NCBI GenBank assembly: GCA_031257875.1
Contig: JAIRNV010000193.1
Coordinates: forward strand, 1 to 37,282
DNA from: Dysgonamonadaceae bacterium
GTDB taxonomy: Bacteria; Bacteroidota; Bacteroidia; Bacteroidales; Azobacteroidaceae
DNA length: 37,282 nt
Direction: 5' to 3'
Each line of letters begins with the position of its first letter. Positions within the stretch are counted from its first letter, which is position 1. The translations under genes and the position numbers were made by a program. Below are positions 31,238 through 37,282 of this stretch, piece after piece. The notes below the pieces were generated by a model. The model was not told where the DNA came from. It was given only the letters and a program-made list of their open reading frames with translations, and did not search any database.

Positions 31238-32344
31238 ATGTTATTAAAATTTTTACTGGAAAAAGAAATTAAACAGATAAGACGCAACCCGTTTCTGCCG
31301 CGGCTTATCATCGCATATCCCGTTTTGGTTATGCTCGTGTTCCCCTGGGTTGCCAATCTCGAAGTGAAAGATATAAATCTCTGTATCGTGGATAATGATC
31401 ACAGTGTCTATTCTCAACGGTTGACAGAACAGATATCGGCATCGGAATACTTTTGTCTGTCGGGAACAGCCGCGACCTGCGACGAAGCGATGGAAAGCAT
31501 AAAGCGCAACGATTCGGACGTTATTTTAGAGATAGATGCAGGTTTCGAGAAGGATTTGGTGCGTGGGGGCAATTCGACGGTAATGATCTCGCCCAATTCG
31601 GTAAACGGTACGAAAGGAGCTTTTGCCGCCAGTTATCTCTCGCAGATACTTTCGGATTTTTCGGACGGCATCAGGGAAGAATTGCCATCTGGCGGGCCAC
31701 CGTCCGGAATAATTGAGATAAATCCTCAATACCGCTATAATCCCTGTCTGGACTACAAAACCTTTATTATCCCCGCCCTGATGGTCATACTGCTTACGGT
31801 AATATGCGGATTCCTCCCCACGCTGAACATTGTCGGGGAAAAAGAGAAGGGAACCATTGAGCAGATAAATGTAACGCCTGTAAAAAAATCCCTGTTCATC
31901 CTTTCCAAACTTATACCCTACTGGATAACAGGAATATTCATACTGACCGTATGTCTCGGTCTTGCCGCGCTGATATACGGCCTTATTCCTGCGGGAAGCC
32001 TGCTTACGGTATACCTGTTTGCGATATTGTTTGTGGTTACTTACTCCGGCCTCGGTCTGGTTGTTTCCAACTACTCGACAACCATGCAGCAGGCTATGTT
32101 CGTGATGTTTTTCTTCACGATTGTTATGTTGCTAATGAGCGGCATATTCACGCCTGTCAGAAGTATGCCCGGCTGGGCGCAGGCTATTACTTATGCCAAT
32201 CCGTTGCGGTATTTTGTGGAAGCGATGCGGGCGATTTACCTGAAAGGCAGCGGGTTTTTCGCATTGATCACACAGTTTTTTGTTCTTTTGGGAATTGCCG
32301 GCCTGTTCGGCATCTGGGCGATAATGAGTTATAAAAAGCGATAA
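31238..32344 (+). CDS. ABC-2 type permease 2 (YbhR/YbhS-like)
   Basis: A 368-residue paralogue of permease 1. It starts LEKEIKQIRRNPFLPRLIIAYPVLVMLVFPW, has a periplasmic domain with conserved NPQYRYNPCLDYKTFIIPAL, and the loop NIVGEKEKGTIEQINVTPVKK, followed by helices ending near residue 360. This is the last gene of the exporter operon and is followed by a terminator-like hairpin. The substrate is unknown; its position next to the polyketide-like genes makes their product a candidate. Confidence 0.92.
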   Translation: MLLKFLLEKEIKQIRRNPFLPRLIIAYPVLVMLVFPWVANLEVKDINLCIVDNDHSVYSQRLTEQISASEYFCLSGTAATCDEAMESIKRNDSDVILEIDAGFEKDLVRGGNSTVMISPNSVNGTKGAFAASYLSQILSDFSDGIREELPSGGPPSGIIEINPQYRYNPCLDYKTFIIPALMVILLTVICGFLPTLNIVGEKEKGTIEQINVTPVKKSLFILSKLIPYWITGIFILTVCLGLAALIYGLIPAGSLLTVYLFAILFVVTYSGLGLVVSNYSTTMQQAMFVMFFFTIVMLLMSGIFTPVRSMPGWAQAITYANPLRYFVEAMRAIYLKGSGFFALITQFFVLLGIAGLFGIWAIMSYKKR

Positions 32345-32449
32345 ATACAGCGGCTATGTCTGGTGTTTGGATGCCTTATTCCCAACCTTTAATTATATAA
32401 CTCGTGTTACGCACCGGTTAATAATTCACTACTATCCGGTAAAAAATAA

Positions 32450-32479
32450 AGAGCGGGGAATTTTGAGTTTCCCCGCTCT
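32450..32479 (+). terminator. Terminator hairpin after the exporter operon
   Basis: AGAGCGGGGAA and TTCCCCGCTCT (11-bp arms) flank a short TTTTGAGT loop, about 105 bases after the permease stop. The following T-tract is weak (GAGGTTCTCTTTG). Confidence 0.65.
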
Positions 32480-32517
32480 GAGGTTCTCTTTGTAATCACA
32501 ACAAAACAAAGTAAACC

Positions 32518-32628
32518 ATGGGCAAAAATACAAATTTTATCGGACAGCCGCTACCGAATCAGCTGTTATACTTTACGCGGTATGGTTTTGTGCATCCGGA
32601 TTTATCAAAAATTAATGATTTGTGGTGA
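32518..32628 (+). pseudogene. IS4-type transposase remnant (N-terminus)
   Basis: A 36-codon frame starts MGKNTNFIGQPLPNQLLYF. The GKNTNFxGQPxxxQLL start is that of the IS4-family transposases with a DUF4372-type N-terminus, like the one at 36942. The frame is lost directly afterwards and no catalytic region follows. Confidence 0.5.
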
Positions 32629-32640
32629 ACGGTGAACCGG

Positions 32641-32773
32641 CATCTCGCAGAGATGCAAAGCTCGGTAGAAAATAGCGTTCCCCCACCTTCACCGGCATCT
32701 CGCAGAGATGCGGCATTTGTCCGCATAACTGACGTCATGCGGGGCGTTGTGCAATCAAACGTTTCTACCGAGC
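32641..32773. repeat. Composite inverted/direct repeat element
   Basis: CATCTCGCAGAGATGC occurs at 32641-32656 and 32696-32711 and is itself partly palindromic. GCTCGGTAGAAA (32660-32671) pairs with TTTCTACCGAGC (32762-32773). A small hairpin AATCCC/GGGATT follows at about 32777. It has no coding content. Such repeats are dispersed in Bacteroidota genomes. Confidence 0.7.
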
Positions 32774-32844
32774 TGTAATCCCTGACGGGATTATTATCCG
32801 TATCCTGCCCGCAATGCACAAAACCATACTCTTTTGAAACAACA

Positions 32845-32972
32845 GGAACACAGATAAAACGGATGATACGGATAGACACAGGTTTTTATATTTTTGACCG
32901 GCCGATAATTACGTTTTTCTACCAAAAGAAATATTCGGTGAAAATCCGTGTTATCCGTCCCGTCTGTGTTCC
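32845..32972. repeat. Inverted repeat with 29-bp imperfect arms
   Basis: GGAACACAGATAAAACGGAT (32845 onward, through ACGGAT at 32873) pairs imperfectly with 32944-32972 (ATCCGTGTTATCC...GTCTGTGTTCC). With the two preceding elements it accounts for most of the 680 bases between the exporter and the greA promoter. Confidence 0.65.
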
Positions 32973-33023
32973 AATCACTCTTTTATAACTTGAATCTGCA
33001 ATGTTATAAAACATCCTTCAAAA

Positions 33024-33055
33024 TTTGGAAAAACAATAAATTCACTTTACCTTTG
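33024..33055 (+). promoter_or_regulatory. Complete Bacteroidota promoter for greA
   Basis: A -33 element TTTG (33024-33027) and a -7 element TACCTTTG (33048-33055) are separated by 20 bases, the classic spacing. The ATG at 33131 follows after a leader of about 70 bases. Confidence 0.7.
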
Positions 33056-33130
33056 ACCTCACAAACATAGAGTTCCGGTCTGAATTGATCGGAATTCTTT
33101 TTATTTTTAATATTTAACATTTAATTTGAT

Positions 33131-33601
33131 ATGGCTGTACATTATTTGACAAAAGAGGGATACAACAAACTCCTCGAGGAAGTGAATTATTTGGAAACGG
33201 AACGGCGTCCTGCAATTTCGAGACAAATTGCGGAAGCCCGTGACAAGGGCGATTTATCCGAAAATGCGGAATATGATGCGGCTAAAGAAGCGCAGGGAAT
33301 TTTGGAAGCTAAAATTTCACGCTTAAAAACCCTGCTTTCCAGCGCCCGTTTGATCGACGAAAGCCAAATATCAACCGATAGCGTGCAAATTTTAAACAAA
33401 GTTACAATCCGAAATACCCGGAATAACCAAAAAATGTCCTATACTTTAGTTTCCGAAAGTGAAGCGGATTTGAAACAGGGAAAAATCGCCATCGGTACTC
33501 CTGTCGGGAAAGGTCTTTTAGGTAAGAAAGTGGGTGATATTGTGGATATTAAAGTTCCGAACGGAATAATGAATTTTGAAATTGTTGATATTGCCTTATG
33601 A
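33131..33601 (+). CDS. greA: Transcription elongation factor GreA
   Basis: A 156-residue protein that rescues backtracked RNA polymerase by stimulating transcript cleavage. The N-terminal coiled coil (residues 1-75) contains LTKEGYNKLLEEVNYLETER and the acidic tip ARDKGDLSENAEYDAAKEAQ, whose Asp/Glu reach the polymerase active site. The C-terminal FKBP-like domain has SEADLKQGKIAIGTPVGKGL. The stop overlaps the start of the HIT gene by four bases. Confidence 0.97.
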   Translation: MAVHYLTKEGYNKLLEEVNYLETERRPAISRQIAEARDKGDLSENAEYDAAKEAQGILEAKISRLKTLLSSARLIDESQISTDSVQILNKVTIRNTRNNQKMSYTLVSESEADLKQGKIAIGTPVGKGLLGKKVGDIVDIKVPNGIMNFEIVDIAL

Positions 33602-33990
33602 CTGTTTTCAGTAAAATAATAGCAGGCGAAATACCGGGCTACACTGTAGCGGAAAATACTGATTTTTATGCTTTTCTGGATATCAATCCCTTAGTAAAAG
33701 GCCATACGCTTGTTGTCCCTAAAAAGGAAGCAGATTATATTTACGATTTGGATGACCGGATGGCGGGAGAAATGTTTGTTTTCTCGAAACGGGTAGCAAA
33801 AGCCATACAAAAAGCGATTCCCTGCAAACGGGTAGGGATTGCGGTCATCGGACTGGAAGTGCCGCACGCTCATATCCACCTGATTCCCCTTAATCAGGAA
33901 TCGGATATGATTTTTTCAAATCCCAAACTGAAACTTACTTCGGAAGAATTTCAAAACATTGCTTCGGCTATTGCTTCGCGTTTTGAATAA
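33598..33990 (+). CDS. HIT-family (histidine triad) hydrolase
   Basis: A 130-residue HIT protein. It starts TVFSKIIAGEIPGYTVAEN and FLDINPLVKGHTLVVPKKEA, and has the triad motif EVPHAHIHLIPL near residue 90, which reads HxHxH. HIT proteins hydrolyse nucleotide phosphoramidates or related dinucleotides in the cytoplasm. It is translationally coupled to greA, a gene pair common in Bacteroidota. Confidence 0.93.
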   Translation: MTVFSKIIAGEIPGYTVAENTDFYAFLDINPLVKGHTLVVPKKEADYIYDLDDRMAGEMFVFSKRVAKAIQKAIPCKRVGIAVIGLEVPHAHIHLIPLNQESDMIFSNPKLKLTSEEFQNIASAIASRFE

Positions 33991-34222
33991 AAAAACGTCC
34001 CTTTCCGAAAACAGATACGCCTGCATATGTAATTCTCACGATTGGCCTGCTTGGATTTTACAGGCGAAAAGCCTTTGGCGACTAAAGTATACTTGAACCT
34101 TGACTGTTGTTCTTTTTTTCTCCCCGAATCGCAGATTTTTTTACTCTAAACGGAATTCACGTAACAATTCCTGAAGGGCTTCAATGCACCGGAACAAAAA
34201 AGGAAGGGATCAACACGGCAAA

Positions 34223-34246
34223 TCATTCCCGCGAAAGCGGGAATGA
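34223..34246. repeat. REP hairpin (TCATTCCCGC GAAA GCGGGAATGA)
   Basis: Perfect 10-bp arms around a GAAA tetraloop. The surrounding 300 bases between the HIT gene and the methyltransferase hold no other supported feature except the next promoter box. Confidence 0.85.
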
Positions 34247-34284
34247 CAGGACGGCAACCAAATGCCTGGTTAGAAAAATTTTCC

Positions 34285-34292
34285 TACCTTTG
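34285..34292 (+). promoter_or_regulatory. -7 box (TACCTTTG) for the methyltransferase-HNH gene
   Basis: TACCTTTG matches TAnnTTTG, only 11 bases before the ATG at 34304. The second in-frame ATG at 34322 would give a more normal leader. Confidence 0.5.
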
Positions 34293-34303
34293 CCAGCATA
34301 AAA

Positions 34304-35560
34304 ATGAATAAAAATCACAAAATGAACGGTTCTTTTACCAACACATTATATACAAACGACAATCTGTTCATATTAAACGGACTGAACAGCAATTGGGTTG
34401 ACTTGATATATTTAGATCCGCCCTTCAACTCAAAGCGGTTTTATTCTGCCCCCATAGGCAGCAAAGCGGCAGGTTCGAGTTTCAAAGATATGTGGACATG
34501 GCAGGATGTTAATGAAGAATATCTTAACACGTTAGCGGAAAATTATCCGGCATTGACGGAATTTATTGCTGCGGCGGGCGTGATGCACAGCAAAGCCATG
34601 GCGGCGTATTTAACCTGTATGGCTCAACGTATCGTTGAAATGCACCGCGTATTGAAAGATACCGGCAGTCTGTATCTGCATTGCGACCCTACGGCAAGCC
34701 ATTATTTGAAAGCATTGTTAGATGAACTTTTTGGCAGGAAAAATTTTAGAAATGAAATAATATGGTGCTATAAAAGACCTTCTGCACCAAAGCAAAGACA
34801 ATTACCAAGATTACACGATGTTATCTTTTGGTATTCAAAAGGAGACACTTGGACTTTTAATGGGGACAATATTAGAGTACCTTATGCTCAAAGCAGTATG
34901 GACAGAGCAGGCTATGCCGCTAATGCAAGCAAGATGACGGATGGGGGAATTGTAGAATTAAAGGATGGAGGGAAATTACCTGAAGACTGGTGGGACATTC
35001 CAATGTTAAAGGGGAATTCAAAGGAATCCACCGGCTACCCAACCCAAAAGCCGCTCGCATTGCTTCACCGCATTATCAAAGCATCGTCCAACGAAGGCGA
35101 TATTGTAATGGACCCGTTTTGCGGCTGCGCCACCACTTGTGTTGCAGCTCAGCAGCTCGGCAGAAAATGGATCGGTATTGATATAGAAAAGCAGGCCGTC
35201 AGCATATTGATTGAAAGATTAAGCAACGATGCCGGACTTTTTAAAGATTTTGTACATACCTCGCTTATTCCGCAAAGGACGGATATACGCTTTGAAGCGC
35301 CGTCGGCACCGGTAAAAGAACGCCTGTACAAAGAACAGAACGGTTTGTGCAATGCCTGCGGAAGTGCATTTGACATCCGGAATCTGGAAACAGACCACAT
35401 CATTCCCAAGGCAAAAGGGGGCGGAGATTATTACGAAAACTATCAGCTGTTATGCAGCAGCTGCAATAAAATAAAGGGCGACAGGCCGATGGAATATCTG
35501 CGGTTAAAGATAGAAACGCGCAAAAAACTGTTGAAAGAAAAAATAACTTTTGGGGAATAA
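34304..35560 (+). CDS. DNA methyltransferase fused to an HNH nuclease domain
   Basis: A 418-residue fusion. Residues 1-310 are a beta-class amino-methyltransferase. Motif IV DPPF (in IYLDPPFNSKR, Asp38) comes first, GSLYLHCDPTASHYLKALLD follows, and the AdoMet-binding motif I DPFCGCATTCVAAQQLGRKW with GIDIE near residue 270 comes last; it methylates adenine N6 or cytosine N4. Residues 340-400 are an HNH module: two Cys pairs (CNACG and CSSCN) bracket the catalytic His in ETDHIIPKAKGG, followed by ENYQLLCSSCNKIKG. No separate restriction or specificity gene is next to it, so modification and cleavage may reside in one polypeptide. Translation may start at 34322. Confidence 0.88.
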   Translation: MNKNHKMNGSFTNTLYTNDNLFILNGLNSNWVDLIYLDPPFNSKRFYSAPIGSKAAGSSFKDMWTWQDVNEEYLNTLAENYPALTEFIAAAGVMHSKAMAAYLTCMAQRIVEMHRVLKDTGSLYLHCDPTASHYLKALLDELFGRKNFRNEIIWCYKRPSAPKQRQLPRLHDVIFWYSKGDTWTFNGDNIRVPYAQSSMDRAGYAANASKMTDGGIVELKDGGKLPEDWWDIPMLKGNSKESTGYPTQKPLALLHRIIKASSNEGDIVMDPFCGCATTCVAAQQLGRKWIGIDIEKQAVSILIERLSNDAGLFKDFVHTSLIPQRTDIRFEAPSAPVKERLYKEQNGLCNACGSAFDIRNLETDHIIPKAKGGGDYYENYQLLCSSCNKIKGDRPMEYLRLKIETRKKLLKEKITFGE

Positions 35561-35606
35561 AAAACTCCGTGTCCCCTCCGTGGTAGAATATTAACCGTGT
35601 CCTGCA

Positions 35607-36635
35607 TCAGTACTGCGACAATTCTTTGACCGCATTTTCCTTATCAATCAAAAGCTGTGCCTTTAATCCGGATAACCCGTTAAACGACTGGTCTTCCCGA
35701 AGGAATTTTACGAACTCCATGCGGAGCGTTTTCCCGTACAAATCGCCTGAAAAATCAAAAATATGCACTTCCATGCGCTGTTCGCCGTCCGAAACCACCG
35801 TCGGCCGTTTGCCGATGTAAGCCATTCCCTGATATTTTGCCGTCCCTGTATACACCCAAACGGCGTAAATGCCTTCTTTCGGAATGATTTTGTTTTTGTC
35901 GTTCACGTCAAGGTTGGCAGTGGGAAATCCTATTCTCCGGCCTGTTTTGTCCCCTTCGATTACCGTGCCTTCCAGGCTGTAACTGTACGTCAGCAACCGG
36001 TTGGCTTCTTCCGTGCGGCCTTCGGTCAACTGTTGCCGAATCAGCGTTGAGCCGACATGCCCGGCAAAGCCCGGCAATTCAGACGCCTGAACGACTTTCA
36101 GTCCGCAATCCCGCCCGTATTTCACATAATCGGAAAAACCTTCTGCCCGGTTTTTCCCGAAACGGTGGTCATATCCAATCAGCAGCTGTTTGACGCATAA
36201 TTGTTTACACAGGACGTCCGAAATAAAATCCCGTGCACTGAGTTGGGAAAGCTCTTTGGTAAAATCGATCACATAGCAGAAATCAATATCCAGAGCGGCC
36301 AGGAGGTTGAGTTTTTCGTCCGGTGTAGTGAGCAGTGCGGATTTGTAGCCCGCCTGCAGGACAGACTGCGGGTGTTGCCTGAAAGTGATTACGACAGACG
36401 GCAGGCCTTCGGAAGCGGCGAGTTCTTTTAACTGTTTGATAAGGAAGCGGTGGCCGGCGTGGACGCCGTCGAAGAAGCCGACGGTTCCCAAGCCCCCCCC
36501 GGCCCCCCCGAAAGGGGGGAGCGGTGACAGTGAGATTGGGTATTTCGCTGTGGAAAACTCAGAGATTAAGTATTTTGCTGCGCCAAACTCCCCCCATTCG
36601 GGGGAGCCGGGAGGGGCTGGGAATAAGTATTTCAT
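35607..36635 (-). CDS. ribF: Bifunctional riboflavin kinase / FAD synthetase with an inserted N-terminus
   Basis: A 342-residue protein that phosphorylates riboflavin and adenylylates FMN to FAD. The FAD synthetase half starts at about residue 50 with GTVGFFDGVHAGHRFLIKQL (HxGH motif), then LLIGYDHRFGKNRAEG. The kinase half has GDKTGRRIGFPTANLDV and the C-terminal YGKTLRMEFVKFLREDQSF. Normal RibF starts only about 15-20 residues before that first motif. Here some 45 extra residues rich in Pro and Gly (FPAPPGSPEWGEFGAAKY ... LPPFGGAGGGLG) come from a GC-rich palindrome read in frame. The enzyme is essential in most bacteria, so the extension is probably tolerated. Confidence 0.93.
   Translation of the reverse strand: MKYLFPAPPGSPEWGEFGAAKYLISEFSTAKYPISLSPLPPFGGAGGGLGTVGFFDGVHAGHRFLIKQLKELAASEGLPSVVITFRQHPQSVLQAGYKSALLTTPDEKLNLLAALDIDFCYVIDFTKELSQLSARDFISDVLCKQLCVKQLLIGYDHRFGKNRAEGFSDYVKYGRDCGLKVVQASELPGFAGHVGSTLIRQQLTEGRTEEANRLLTYSYSLEGTVIEGDKTGRRIGFPTANLDVNDKNKIIPKEGIYAVWVYTGTAKYQGMAYIGKRPTVVSDGEQRMEVHIFDFSGDLYGKTLRMEFVKFLREDQSFNGLSGLKAQLLIDKENAVKELSQY
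36487..36625. repeat. GC-rich nested palindromic element inside ribF
   Basis: Two hairpins (GCCCCCCCGAAAGGGGGGAGC near 36509, and CTCCCCCCATTCGGGGGAG near 36588) are the arms of a larger inverted repeat. Its ends are CCCAAGCCCCCCCCGGC and GCCGGGAGGGGCTGGG. The interior has three AAATAC-type repeats. It lies wholly within the first 50 codons of ribF and keeps the frame. Confidence 0.85.
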
Positions 36636-36941
36636 CTTGCAATGATGAAAGTAAGGTTTTGTGTCCGCGGTAAACGCTTTTTCCGTGAGCGGCGATGCGC
36701 TTCATTGGGCAAACAATTAAATAATAAAGTTTTAAATTTTAACATAACTTATTAATGATTAGTTGACCGACATAAATAATTCGTTTATTTAGAGAAACCG
36801 TTAATTGTTTTGATTTCGGGGTCAAAATTAGGTAAAAAATCACTACTGACCGACTAAATTTTCAGCCTTAAAAAGGGCGAATTTTTACAGTCGCCCTGAA
36901 AAGTTGTACTTTTGACATTGCAAAACATAAAATTTACAACT

Positions 36942-37155
36942 TTGGACAAAGATAGGACAAAAAATTTAATCGGACAGCCGATTTTTAAGCAAATATTGAA
37001 ATTGATACCGATCGAGGTACTCAATCGCGTGATATTGCAATCGCAAAGCGACCGTTATTACAAGTGGTTTTCGACCTATGACGAGTTAATAACGCTATTG
37101 TTCGGCATCTTTGAACGCTGCGATTCAGCCCGTGAAGTCTGCGATGGAATGGCTA
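36942..37155 (+). pseudogene. IS4-type (DUF4372) transposase, N-terminal part only
   Basis: The frame, probably starting at a TTG near 36942, reads DKDRTKNLIGQPIFKQILKL followed by IPIEVLNRV and DRYYKWFSTYDELITLLFGI, then SAREVCDGM. This is the N-terminal domain of IS4-family transposases of Bacteroidota. A TACTTTTG box lies at 36907-36914. After CDGM the family sequence ends abruptly and is replaced by intron-type reverse-transcriptase sequence in another frame. The 300 bases upstream, to 36636, show no other gene. Confidence 0.65.
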
Positions 37156-37159
37156 CCCT

Positions 37160-37282
37160 GCAGAACTGGCTGATATTGCGAAAGAAATCAACCCCGTCAT
37201 TCAGGGGTGGATAAATTACTATGGGCAGCATAACCCCACAGTATTAAAACAGGTTCTTAAACATGTCAATGACAGGCTTGTC
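37160..37282 (+). pseudogene. Group II intron reverse transcriptase/maturase, C-terminal fragment (runs off the window)
   Basis: A frame from about 37160 reads AELADIAKEINPVIQGWINY and continues YGQHNPTVLKQVLKHVNDRL to the window edge. NPxIxGWxNYYG is the conserved maturase (X) domain motif of group II intron-encoded proteins. The reverse-transcriptase domain is absent, so only the tail is present. It is fused directly behind the IS4 transposase start. Confidence 0.7.

Overview
The window looks like a chromosomal segment of a Bacteroidales-type member of the Bacteroidota. Three things support this. Many genes are preceded by the Bacteroidota -7 promoter box TAnnTTTG instead of a sigma70 box, and most lack a Shine-Dalgarno sequence. 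One small secreted protein carries a type IX secretion C-terminal sorting domain. The housekeeping genes (metH, smpB, mtaB, sod, trkH, greA, ribF) read as Bacteroidota versions.

Layout. Positions 1-15702 are entirely minus strand. They hold the start of an IS1-like transposase, a three-gene glycosyltransferase operon (183-3757), cobalamin-dependent methionine synthase (3985-7653), a RhuM-family gene, and a toxin-antitoxin array packed against the 3' end of smpB (7714-10320). Next come a glycosyltransferase/LpxL-type acyltransferase pair, mtaB, a patatin-like gene, and a broken hypothetical gene whose leader carries eight 21-bp palindromic repeats. A repeat-rich gap with a 204-bp MITE follows. 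After it are a Fe/Mn superoxide dismutase and a TrkH potassium transporter on the plus strand, and a minimal T9SS-sorted protein on the minus strand.

Positions 19228-32344 are the most interesting part. A two-gene unit (HpnA/3beta-HSD-like SDR and an SRPBCC protein) is followed by a hairpin and a second promoter. A tightly overlapping operon then encodes a complete ketosynthase, a degenerate ketosynthase resembling a chain-length factor, a PF04199-type cyclase, an ICMT/PEMT-like membrane methyltransferase and two more SRPBCC (aromatase/cyclase-fold) proteins. Together this is a compact type II polyketide-synthase-like pathway, but no acyl carrier protein or malonyl transferase is visible. The operon runs into the first 41 codons of a TetR regulator that is cut off at a 31-bp palindrome. 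Next is a complete YbhGFSR-like exporter: TolC, a lipoprotein HlyD adaptor, two ABC ATPases and two ABC-2 permeases. A plausible model is a membrane-associated cyclised and methylated polyketide or lipid exported by the adjacent pump; the product is unknown.

The right part holds repeats and an IS remnant, greA with a HIT-family gene, a DNA methyltransferase fused to an HNH nuclease domain, and ribF. A GC-rich nested palindrome has been inserted in frame into the ribF N-terminus. The window ends in an IS4-like transposase start fused to a group II intron reverse-transcriptase tail. Palindromic (REP-like) elements, MITEs and heptamer tandem repeats are abundant throughout.
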